This document shows positions 1 to 5,626 of a stretch of DNA of 5,746 nt, in pieces. Each line of letters opens with the position of its first letter. The first letter of the stretch is position 1. Location: positions 1 through 5,746 of the forward strand of contig JBDSTZ010000472.1 in the NCBI GenBank assembly GCA_039927975.1. The letters are read 5' to 3'. A program made the position numbers and the translations under genes. This DNA comes from JBDSTZ01 sp039927975. Lineage in GTDB: Bacteria; Pseudomonadota; Gammaproteobacteria; Burkholderiales; Burkholderiaceae_D. The notes under the pieces are model-generated. The model searched no databases. It saw only the letters and a list, made by a program, of their open reading frames with translations, and was not told the DNA's origin.

Positions 1-1
1 C

Positions 2-484
2 GTCGCGCACGCGGTGATGATCGGCATTCACGGCAATACGCCGTCCGCCGCCCATCCGGAAGCGGAAGTCATCGAGCGCATCCGCTTCAACAATATCGAC
101 ATCCTTGAGCATGACGAGGACGATCCCGAGTACGAAGGCGCGATCGGCATCATGGCCGGCGACGACAACCTGGTGCGCGACGTGGTGTTCGAGAACATCC
201 GCGTTGACCGCATCGAGGAAGGCAAGCTGTTCAACTTCCACATCGCCAATACCGCCAAGTACAACACCAGTCCGGGACGCGGCATCGAAAATGTCACGCT
301 GCGCAACGTCAGCTTTTCCGGTAATGGCTCGCCCAGCGCATCGGTCGTCTACGGCTACGACCAGGCGCGCACGATCAGCAATATCGTGTTCGACAACGTG
401 ACGGTGGGCGGCAAGCGGATCACCAAGGCTGAACCGAACCTGCTCGATATCGGCCCGCATGTCTCGGGCGTGGTCTTCAAGTGA
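2..484 (+). CDS. Right-handed beta-helix protein, probable GH28/polygalacturonase-like hydrolase (C-terminal part)
   Basis: The reading frame is open from the window edge (codons Val-Ala-His-Ala-Val-Met from base 2) to TGA at 482-484, so only the last 160 residues are present and the true start lies outside. The chain shows repeated short strands of beta-helix type: 'IERIRFNNIDIL', 'VRDVVFENIRVD', 'IENVTLRNVSFS', 'ISNIVFDNVTVG'. Such rungs, with the phrases 'IGIHGNT', 'AGDDNLVRDVVFENI' and 'SPGRGIENV', are typical of the C-terminal half of parallel beta-helix polysaccharidases annotated as GH28-like. The catalytic Asp residues of GH28 normally lie upstream, so activity cannot be judged here. 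The neighbouring pectate lyase/pectin methylesterase supports a role in pectin or related uronide breakdown, probably outside the cytoplasm. Another beta-helix glycosidase family such as GH110 is possible. No obvious terminator follows the stop. Confidence 0.6.
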   Translation, partial: VAHAVMIGIHGNTPSAAHPEAEVIERIRFNNIDILEHDEDDPEYEGAIGIMAGDDNLVRDVVFENIRVDRIEEGKLFNFHIANTAKYNTSPGRGIENVTLRNVSFSGNGSPSASVVYGYDQARTISNIVFDNVTVGGKRITKAEPNLLDIGPHVSGVVFK

Positions 485-531
485 TGGGGTGACGGGGACG
501 GCGCCGCGCTTTCCATGCGACTGCGTCAGCG

Positions 532-560
532 TTGACATTTTGTCCCGCGCATCATATCGT
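532..560 (+). promoter_or_regulatory. Sigma70-like promoter of the alpha/beta hydrolase gene
   Basis: A perfect -35 hexamer TTGACA (532-537) is followed after exactly 17 bp by TATCGT (555-560), a 4/6 match to TATAAT. Transcription would start near 567, leaving a leader of about 60 nt before the ATG at 628. The site shows that the hydrolase can be transcribed separately from the beta-helix gene ending at 484. It also argues against a longer protein starting at the TTG at 532, because that codon would be part of the promoter. Inferred from sequence only. Confidence 0.55.
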
Positions 561-627
561 CGCGATTCTCTGTGCGGCAATCTCGCAGCGGCATAAAGCA
601 GGCGCCACGGCGCACAAGGACAGGACC

Positions 628-1542
628 ATGAAACGAGTCATCAACGCGGCGCTGTTTGGCCTGGCAAGCCAGCTGGCGCCGGCCATGGCCGCGCCGCCGG
701 CGAATGCCGAAACGGTCTGGATTCCGCTGGCCGGCGCCAACCCGGCAACGCCGCCCGTCAAGCTCGAAGCGACGCTGTACCGCCCGGAAGGCGGTGGCCG
801 TGCGCCGGTCGTGGTGTTCAATCACGGGTCGAGCGGTGGCCCGATTCCGGCCAACTACACCGAAAAGGCGCCCGGCCTCGCCACCTTTCTCAACGCCCGC
901 GGGATCGCCTTGCTGGTGCCGATGCGCTCGGGCCGGGGGCAGTCGGAAGGGGTCAATAATGAAGAGCCCTCGGCCTGCACCGTGAGTGCGGCCAGGGCCC
1001 GCATGGCCACCGCCACGGCGGCGCTGGACGCCTCGCTGGCCTACCTGCGCAGCCAACCGTGGGCCGACATGGGCAAGCTCGCCTTGGCCGGCCATTCGCG
1101 CGGCGGCCTGCTGGCAGCGGCCTACGCGACCGAGCATCCTGGCGTGGTGCGCGGCGCGATCAATTTTTCGGGCGGATGGAAGGATGACCGCTGCGCCGAT
1201 CCCGACATCAACGTGGCCCTGTTCGAACAGGCCGGGCGGGGCGCCGGCACGCCGGCGATTTTCCTGTACGCCCACGGCGACGGCTTCTATGCCGACAGTT
1301 CGATCGAGAAGTACGCCCAGGCCTATACGGGCGCCGGCGGCAAGGCGACATTCCGCTTCTACCAGCTCAGCGACGTCAACGGCCATCTGCTGTTCCGGCG
1401 TGCCCAGCGCTTGTGGGAAGCCTATGTCGAGGCCTTCCTGCGCGAGACCGGCATGCTGACGGCGCCGGCCGCCCCGGCCGCACCGGTAGTGCCGGCCGCA
1501 CCGGTAGCGCCAACTGCGGCGTCAACAACGCCGAAGCCCTGA
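628..1542 (+). CDS. Secreted alpha/beta hydrolase, dienelactone-hydrolase-like, with Ala/Pro-rich C-terminal tail
   Basis: This is a 304-residue serine hydrolase of unknown substrate. The ATG at 628 is preceded by AAGGA at 616-620 (7-nt spacing) and by the promoter at 532-560; the in-frame TTG at 532 is less likely. Residues 1-21 form a Sec-type signal peptide ending 'PAMA', so the enzyme should act in the periplasm or outside. The fold signature is clear: an oxyanion-hole segment 'VVVFNHGSSGG' (61-71), a nucleophile elbow GHSRGG (155-160, Ser157), a likely catalytic Asp218 in 'YAHGDGFY', and a likely His253 in 'NGHLLF'. The last ~26 residues are Ala/Pro/Thr-rich and look disordered, an unusual ending with no domain after it. 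The convergent pectinase gene suggests, but does not prove, an esterase acting on plant-wall esters (acetyl or aromatic). A general dipeptidyl-peptidase/DLH-type hydrolase is equally compatible. The fold call is sure; the substrate is not. Confidence 0.85.
   Translation: MKRVINAALFGLASQLAPAMAAPPANAETVWIPLAGANPATPPVKLEATLYRPEGGGRAPVVVFNHGSSGGPIPANYTEKAPGLATFLNARGIALLVPMRSGRGQSEGVNNEEPSACTVSAARARMATATAALDASLAYLRSQPWADMGKLALAGHSRGGLLAAAYATEHPGVVRGAINFSGGWKDDRCADPDINVALFEQAGRGAGTPAIFLYAHGDGFYADSSIEKYAQAYTGAGGKATFRFYQLSDVNGHLLFRRAQRLWEAYVEAFLRETGMLTAPAAPAAPVVPAAPVAPTAASTTPKP
1474..1507 (+). repeat. Tandem 16-bp repeat (18-bp period) in the tail of the hydrolase gene
   Basis: CCGGCCGCACCGGTAG occurs at 1474-1489 and again, identical, at 1492-1507. 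The 18-bp period equals six codons, so the repeat adds a Pro-Ala-Ala-Pro-Val-type unit without shifting the frame. It encodes part of the 'APVVPAAPVAP' tail. This is a short in-frame duplication of the kind that lengthens Ala/Pro linkers, and its copy number may vary between strains. Confidence 0.75.
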
Positions 1543-1558
1543 GGTATCGGCCAGAACG

Positions 1559-1592
1559 ACAAAACGCCCGGCGCGATGCCCGGGCGTTTTGT
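1559..1592. terminator. Bidirectional Rho-independent terminator between convergent genes
   Basis: A perfect 13-bp stem (ACAAAACGCCCGG at 1559-1571, CCGGGCGTTTTGT at 1580-1592) encloses an 8-nt loop. The upper part of the stem is G+C-rich and its base is an A-run on the left and a T-run on the right, so either RNA strand gives a hairpin followed by a U-tract. It lies 16 bp after the stop of the (+) hydrolase gene and 43 bp beyond the stop of the (-) pectinase gene, the expected place for a shared terminator. Confidence 0.88.
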
Positions 1593-1599
1593 TATTGGG

Positions 1600-1620
1600 G
1601 GACCGCCGCGTGGGCGGTCC
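1600..1620. other. Second hairpin before the shared terminator
   Basis: GGACCGCC (1600-1607) and GGCGGTCC (1613-1620) form a perfect 8-bp G+C-rich stem with a 5-nt loop. There is no T-run on either side, so it is not an intrinsic terminator by itself. It lies between the stop of the (-) pectinase gene at 1636 and the hairpin at 1559-1592. In that transcript it would be the first 3'-end structure, possibly protecting the mRNA end or aiding termination. Confidence 0.55.
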
Positions 1621-1635
1621 GGTGCGCAGCGCGGT

Positions 1636-4600
1636 CTAGTTGGCCGTGATGCTCACGTTGTCGAACGAACTGGCCGTCGCGCTCGTCGTGGTGCCGGACA
1701 CCGCCGCGATCCCGATGTACACGGTGCTGTCGAGCGCTGTGGCGCCCGAGGCGGTGCTGAAGTCCTGGGTCTTATCCCCCAACGACGGCAGCCAGTTGAC
1801 GCCATCGGTCGAGTAGCTCACCGCGATGACCTGGCCGGTGCGTTTTAGCCTGAGCCACAGCGGCGCGGCGGACGAGGGAAGCGGCACATTCGCCAGGCTG
1901 GACGAACTGGCCGAAGCGCTGTCGGCCAGGCGCTGTTCCCACTGCACGCGCGGCACGCCGCGCACCAGGATGCCGAAGTAGCGCGAGACCGGACTGAGTG
2001 TGTTGCGCAGCATGAGGCCCGCGCGCACATTGCCGGTGTTCGAGCCTGCCGGCACTTCCAGCGATGTGATGCGGGCGATCATGGTGAAATTGCCGGTGAT
2101 CGCCTTGTAGGTGTACTGCAGCGAATCGTTGGTGGTGTTCGTCGCCGGCAGCACGCCGACCGCGCTGAAGCTGTAGGACTTCGACACGGAGTCGTACAGG
2201 GCGGCGCTTTCGGCGGTGACCGTGCCCAGCTGGGTGAAGTTGGCGAACGGCGCACCGCCGGCGATCGGCACGTCGGTCACCACGATCGGCGTGGTCGGTC
2301 CGGTCGGGGTAGTCGGCGGCACCACGATCGGCGTGGTCGGCGCGGTGCTGCCCGGTACATAGGGCTTCTCCTGCCAGTTGCCGTATTCGGCCAGGTAAGG
2401 CTCGTTGCTGACACTGTCCTTGTAGGTGGTCGCCGCGCCGCTCAGCGCGGTAGCGTTCCACGGGCCGTTGGTGAAGGCCACGTGCTCGCCCATTACCGAA
2501 TTACGCACGATCATTTTGCCGACCGATCCTGGGCCGTCGTCCCACTGGCGGGTCAGGAAGACGGTGTCCTTGGTCGTGGCGGCGTCGGCCAGGAACACGC
2601 AGCCGTCGAACAGGAAACCGTAGGTTTGCGAGGCCAGCGTGGAGGGCGCCGACATGAACCCGCCGGCCGGCTTGCGCACGCCGTAGTAGCGGATCGTCGC
2701 GCCGCTGAAGACGCCGGTGCCGGGGCCGAAAATGAAGTCGACGTCGCCGACAATCTCGCCGCCGACGAAGAAGGCGCGCTTGCCGCTGTTCGACAGGTAC
2801 AAGGTGTCCTGCTTGCCGATCATGCGGACCTTGTCGAAGACGACCTTGTCGGCCTTGTCGATCATGACCGCGAGTGCCTGGCCGTTGCCGCTGTCGGTGT
2901 TCTGGAACGTCATATTGACCGCGTTGAAGCCGTTGTTGCGGACCCGGATCGCGGTCGAGCATTCCTTGCCGATCGACGTCGTCTTCTTGGTGCAGAGGGC
3001 GAACAGCGCGCTGGCGTCGGTGTTGCCGGTGTAGGTTGCCGCGTTCACCAGCGCGTTGTAGGCGGCGCCGGTGCTGTCCTGGTACAAGCCGCTGGTGATC
3101 AGCACCTTGGATGCGTCGGACTCGGTGCTGTAGAGCGTTACGGCGCTGTTCGCGCTTGAGGCGACCAGCAATTCCGGATAGGTGCCCGCCTTGACCTTGA
3201 TGTACACGCGCGCCTTGCTGCTGTTCGAGGCCGCGTTGAGCGCCGCCTGGATCGTCGTGTAGTTGCCGCTGCCATCCTTGGCGACGGTGTAGTCGGGCGT
3301 GATCGCCGATGTGTCGATATGGCCGGCATTGACCGTCTGCGGAGCCCAGGCGTCGGTGCCGGCAAGCGCCTTGGCGACGGTGTAGGTGGCGGCCTGGGCG
3401 TCGGTCAGGAAGGGCCGCTTGGCGCTCGCCGCGGCCACGCCGACGGCCAGCTTGCCGGCGCCGGCGTAGGCCAGGTTGTGGGCCTTGACGTCCTCGTACG
3501 ATGTGGCGGCGGTGTAGGGATAATCGGGCGTCCAGCCAAGCACCGGAGTGTAGTTATCGAAGGTGAACAGGCTGTTGAGCGCGGCGCCCGAGCCGGTGCC
3601 GTCGGCGGCGGCGCGCGCCTTGGCGTAATTGGCGTCGACGCCTGCCTTGGCGGCAGCTTCCAGCGCTGCGGATGACGGCACGCCGTTGATCCAAGAGCCG
3701 ACATCGTGGAACTGGTAGCCGTTGGCGTTGGAGATGATCCTGCTGGCGTTGGCGTTCGGGCCGCTCAGTTCAAACGCGTTCGACTCCGACAGGATCTTCG
3801 ATTCGGCGCCCATGCCGATGTAGTAGCTGGTCGCGTAGTTGGCCGCGTCGGTCGCGCCCTTGTAGTAGTTGTTGTACACGTGGATGCGGCCGAAGCGGGC
3901 GCGCGGCGCGCGCTGCACCGTGTTCTCCCAGATGTTGTTGCTGAAGGTGAGGCGGTTGTAGGCGCGTTCCTTGGCGCCGTTCTGGTCGCCCGAGCCGCCC
4001 ACCATATTGGTCTTGTCGTGGTTCTTGAAGATCGTGTACGAAATGGTCACGAAGTCCGAGCTGTCCTCGATGTCGATCAGGCCGTCGTGGCGCTGGGCGT
4101 GCTTGGTGACGCCGTTGACGGTGACCATGTCGTCGTTGTCGATGTGGGCGCCGTCGCTAAGGGTGCAGTGGTCGATCCAGATCTGTTTGCCCGTGACGAC
4201 GGTGATGGCGTCGAAGCTGGCGTCCCAGTCGCCGGTGCCCGGATCGTAGTTGGCGCTCAGGTCGATCGGCGCCTGCAGTTCGAGATTGCGGATGACGACG
4301 TTCTTGACGGCGTTGATCGACAGGTAGCCGTCAATCAGCTTGGCATCGGTGCCCACGCCCATGATGGTGGTGTTGGACGGGACGATGAACTGGATCTGGG
4401 TCTTTTGCAGCACGCGGATGGTGAGCCGGGCGGCGCTCAGGGCGGCGATCCTGGCCTTGGTCGCGATGGCGGCGGCGTCGCCGGCTGCCACCTTGGCGTT
4501 CAGGTCGGTCATGAAGGCCGTATCGGCGCTCTGGATATACAGCTTGGAGTCCCAGTTGGCGGCGGCCGGGCTCAGGGTTTTGTAGTAGGCCTCGTCGGCC

Positions 4601-5019
4601 AGCTTGCCGTTGCCGACGTCATTGCCGTAGATCGAGCCGGTCATGTAGATGATCTTCGGTTCGAGCCTGGCGGCGCTCGGATTGGTGGCGTAGGTCGGGC
4701 TGTTGACGTTGTCGAGCGCGGCGTTGAGTTCGGCGCGGTTGCTGACCACGTAGGTGTTGCTGGCCGGGGCGCCGGCGCCGCCGCTGGTGCCTTCGCCTTG
4801 CGCCGCCCAGCCGCTGACGATGGTCGATTGCGACAGCAGCACCGGATTGGTCACGGTGGGGCTTGTCGGGGTGGTCGGGGTGCCCGGCGTGGTGCCGCCA
4901 TCGGCCGCGCCGCTGCCTCCGCCGCCGCAGGCTTGCAGCAGGCCGGCGACGGCGAGCATCGCTACCGAAGTCCGGCAGCGCGCCCAAGTCGCATCGACAC
5001 CGATTGATCGTATATACAT
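1636..5019 (-). CDS. Fused pectate lyase (PL1) - pectin methylesterase (CE8) lipoprotein with C-terminal beta-sandwich module
   Basis: A 1127-residue bifunctional pectinase. ATG at 5019-5017 is chosen because GGAGGG lies 4 nt upstream (5029-5024); the in-frame ATG at 5037 precedes that site. Residues 1-31 are a lipoprotein signal (LLQA|C31), followed by a Gly-rich and Thr/Pro linker to ~58. Residues ~62-530 are a family 1 pectate lyase: 'WIDH' (281-284), 'DGLIDI' (312-317), 'HDKT' (334-337), and 'RAPRAR' (370-375), where Arg370 corresponds to the catalytic Arg of PelC. A non-core stretch of ~70 residues (131-200) sits near its start. Residues ~575-890 are a family 8 pectin methylesterase with 'GQALAV' (Gln714), 'QDTLY' (Gln737, Asp738), 'GDVDFIFG' (Asp761) and 'TRQW' (Arg824, Trp826). 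All key residues of both enzymes are present. A Pro/Thr linker (892-915) leads to a ~200-residue domain with 'AGLMLR', 'WLRLKR' and 'SYSTDGVNW', like DUF1349/concanavalin-type modules and possibly substrate-binding. Family knowledge: the esterase yields pectate, which the Ca2+-dependent lyase cleaves by beta-elimination. Confidence 0.93.
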   Translation of the reverse strand: MYIRSIGVDATWARCRTSVAMLAVAGLLQACGGGGSGAADGGTTPGTPTTPTSPTVTNPVLLSQSTIVSGWAAQGEGTSGGAGAPASNTYVVSNRAELNAALDNVNSPTYATNPSAARLEPKIIYMTGSIYGNDVGNGKLADEAYYKTLSPAAANWDSKLYIQSADTAFMTDLNAKVAAGDAAAIATKARIAALSAARLTIRVLQKTQIQFIVPSNTTIMGVGTDAKLIDGYLSINAVKNVVIRNLELQAPIDLSANYDPGTGDWDASFDAITVVTGKQIWIDHCTLSDGAHIDNDDMVTVNGVTKHAQRHDGLIDIEDSSDFVTISYTIFKNHDKTNMVGGSGDQNGAKERAYNRLTFSNNIWENTVQRAPRARFGRIHVYNNYYKGATDAANYATSYYIGMGAESKILSESNAFELSGPNANASRIISNANGYQFHDVGSWINGVPSSAALEAAAKAGVDANYAKARAAADGTGSGAALNSLFTFDNYTPVLGWTPDYPYTAATSYEDVKAHNLAYAGAGKLAVGVAAASAKRPFLTDAQAATYTVAKALAGTDAWAPQTVNAGHIDTSAITPDYTVAKDGSGNYTTIQAALNAASNSSKARVYIKVKAGTYPELLVASSANSAVTLYSTESDASKVLITSGLYQDSTGAAYNALVNAATYTGNTDASALFALCTKKTTSIGKECSTAIRVRNNGFNAVNMTFQNTDSGNGQALAVMIDKADKVVFDKVRMIGKQDTLYLSNSGKRAFFVGGEIVGDVDFIFGPGTGVFSGATIRYYGVRKPAGGFMSAPSTLASQTYGFLFDGCVFLADAATTKDTVFLTRQWDDGPGSVGKMIVRNSVMGEHVAFTNGPWNATALSGAATTYKDSVSNEPYLAEYGNWQEKPYVPGSTAPTTPIVVPPTTPTGPTTPIVVTDVPIAGGAPFANFTQLGTVTAESAALYDSVSKSYSFSAVGVLPATNTTNDSLQYTYKAITGNFTMIARITSLEVPAGSNTGNVRAGLMLRNTLSPVSRYFGILVRGVPRVQWEQRLADSASASSSSLANVPLPSSAAPLWLRLKRTGQVIAVSYSTDGVNWLPSLGDKTQDFSTASGATALDSTVYIGIAAVSGTTTSATASSFDNVSITAN
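2278..2340 (-). repeat. Direct repeat in the linker between the CE8 and C-terminal domains
   Basis: An identical 21-bp unit occurs at 2278-2298 and 2320-2340, a period of 42 bp (14 codons). On the coding strand it gives the peptide PTTPIVV twice (residues 894-900 and 908-914) within a Pro/Thr/Val-rich linker. The in-frame period suggests the linker grew by duplication. Identity at the nucleotide level suggests that this was recent or is maintained by recombination. Confidence 0.75.
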
Positions 5020-5110
5020 TTGTCCCTCCAAGAACACTGATTATTTTTGAATCTGTTATTCCAATTCGTGCCGAGGCAAATATTTAATGACGGAGGTCAA
5101 TAAAAATTCC

Positions 5111-5139
5111 CTGATAGATTGCCTTCTGGAATTGGTCAG
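5111..5139 (-). promoter_or_regulatory. Candidate sigma70 promoter of the pectinase gene
   Basis: Read on the minus strand, CTGACC (5139-5134) and TATCAG (5116-5111) match the -35 and -10 consensus at 4/6 each, with the ideal 17-bp spacing. Transcription would begin near 5104, giving a leader of about 85 nt before the ATG at 5019. The -35 hexamer overlaps the end of the 24-bp palindrome at 5136-5159, which is how a repressor site is often placed. The region is AT-rich and other weak hexamer pairs exist, so the assignment is tentative. Confidence 0.35.
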
Positions 5140-5159
5140 GCCAGTATATACCGGCCTGA
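5136..5159. promoter_or_regulatory. 24-bp near-perfect palindrome, probable operator of the pectinase gene
   Basis: The half-sites TCAGGCCAGTAT and ATACCGGCCTGA are reverse complements at 11 of 12 positions and meet without a gap at 5147/5148. The site lies 117-140 bp upstream of the pectinase ATG and overlaps the candidate -35 box. Its GGTATATACC-like core recalls operators of GntR-family hexuronate regulators (the ExuR/UxuR type has a TGGTATACCA-like core), which would fit a pectin gene. The family assignment is inference; no regulator gene is present in the window. Confidence 0.5.
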
Positions 5160-5348
5160 TCAGTGGTTCGTTTGGACGATAAAAATCGTAATGTGGATTG
5201 AGGGATTTCTTAATGTGCAGGGCAGAAGAATAGGCTCGATTTCCAAATGGAAAGAGCTTGGCATTGTTAATCAATAGCCGGCCGTATTCGCGTCACCATG
5301 GCAGTTTTAGCTTGCAATGCCGGGCAATTGGCGACAATTGGAGGTGTG

Positions 5349-5394
5349 TCGGCGGTTGCGCGTCGGCGTGGCGCCTGACGCGACCAAGTGCCGA
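5349..5394. repeat. Long imperfect hairpin
   Basis: Nested complementary segments run TCGGC / GCCGA (5349-5353, 5390-5394), GCGTC / GACGC (5360-5364, 5377-5381) and GGCG / CGCC (5365-5368, 5372-5375), with a 3-nt loop and small bulges. Together they would fold about 46 nt into one imperfect stem. There is no T-run next to it. It may be part of an insertion-element end or a remnant of a small structured element. Nothing links it to a known RNA family. Confidence 0.45.
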
Positions 5395-5398
5395 TTCT

Positions 5399-5424
5399 TA
5401 TATTGGTAAATGCGCGCCAATATA
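5399..5424. repeat. Perfect 8-bp inverted repeat with 10-bp spacer
   Basis: TATATTGG (5399-5406) and CCAATATA (5417-5424) are exact reverse complements separated by TAAATGCGCG. The arrangement resembles a two-half-site operator or a small hairpin. It directly follows the long hairpin at 5349-5394, so the two may be parts of one structured segment. No adjacent gene start is evident, so a regulatory target cannot be named. Confidence 0.45.
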
Positions 5425-5502
5425 CATGGGTCCCCGTGCTGTGCCTGGCAAAGTGCGGATTTCCGGATAAACGGCGCGGACAGACCGGATTGAAATCGTT
5501 TT

Positions 5503-5549
5503 CAGTGGCCGATAATGACACTCGGAGAACGAAGTGGTATCGGCCAGTG
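5503..5549. repeat. 12-bp inverted repeat (11/12) near the insertion-element tail
   Basis: CAGTGGCCGATA (5503-5514) and TATCGGCCAGTG (5538-5549) are complementary at 11 of 12 positions, with a 9-bp perfect core and a 23-bp spacer. Immediately to the left lies TGAAA-TCGT-TTTCA (5491-5504). This lies ~80-125 bp beyond the transposase stop, a plausible place for subterminal or terminal repeats of an insertion sequence. The other end of the element is outside the window, so this cannot be confirmed. Confidence 0.4.
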
Positions 5550-5572
5550 GCGTGATAATAAGCCAGGAGGAG

Positions 5573-5603
5573 CGAACCGCCGCCGGCATGCAACGGCGGT
5601 TCG
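5573..5603 (-). other. Strong hairpin downstream of the transposase gene
   Basis: CGAACCGCCG (5573-5582) and CGGCGGTTCG (5594-5603) form a perfect 10-bp stem with an 11-nt loop containing GCATGC. It lies 23 bp past the transposase stop on the minus strand. No T-run follows in that direction, so it is not a classical intrinsic terminator. It could still stop or stabilise the transposase mRNA or block outside transcription from entering the element. Confidence 0.5.
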
Positions 5604-5626
5604 AGCGGTCAGCTTGAGGCACCTCG

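Larger units (their letters stand above)
5038..5626. other. Long intergenic region with inverted repeats and no convincing gene
   Basis: Nearly 600 bp separate the pectinase gene from the transposase remnant. The part next to the pectinase (5041-5280) is about 40% G+C, far below the genes, and carries its candidate promoter, the 24-bp palindrome and smaller inverted repeats: TTTCCA-AA-TGGAAA at 5240-5253 and ACGAT-AAAA-ATCGT at 5176-5189. The part from about 5280 onward is richer in G+C and contains the hairpins listed separately. Short open frames exist on both strands (up to ~110 codons), but they lack Shine-Dalgarno sites and recognisable motifs and run across the palindromes, so none is called. 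The outer end of the insertion element ending at 5627 probably lies somewhere in 5400-5550. Confidence 0.6.

Noticed and set aside
532..627. Longer start (TTG at 532) for the alpha/beta hydrolase
   Set aside because: The extra 32 residues would overlap a -35/-10 pair, have no ribosome binding site, and would bury the signal peptide that begins at the ATG at 628.
526..1386. A 286-codon open frame antisense to the alpha/beta hydrolase
   Set aside because: It is the mirror of a gene with clear catalytic motifs. Its product is Arg/Gly/Ala-rich with no recognisable domain.
3706..5007. A 433-codon open frame on the plus strand, opposite the pectinase
   Set aside because: It lies wholly antisense to the lyase gene, is extremely rich in Val, Gly, Ala and Asp, and has no motif. 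It is the kind of long shadow frame that G+C-rich coding DNA produces.
5020..5037. Upstream ATG (5037) as start of the pectinase
   Set aside because: The Shine-Dalgarno sequence GGAGGG lies after that ATG and is correctly placed for the ATG at 5019, which also gives a normal lipoprotein signal.
5041..5075. Possible sigma54 promoter (GGCACG...TTGG) upstream of the pectinase
   Set aside because: The GG and GC dinucleotides do not have the required 10-bp spacing.
5056..5274. A 72-codon minus-strand frame upstream of the pectinase
   Set aside because: It begins with TTG, lacks a ribosome binding site, covers the AT-rich promoter and the palindrome, and shows no domain.
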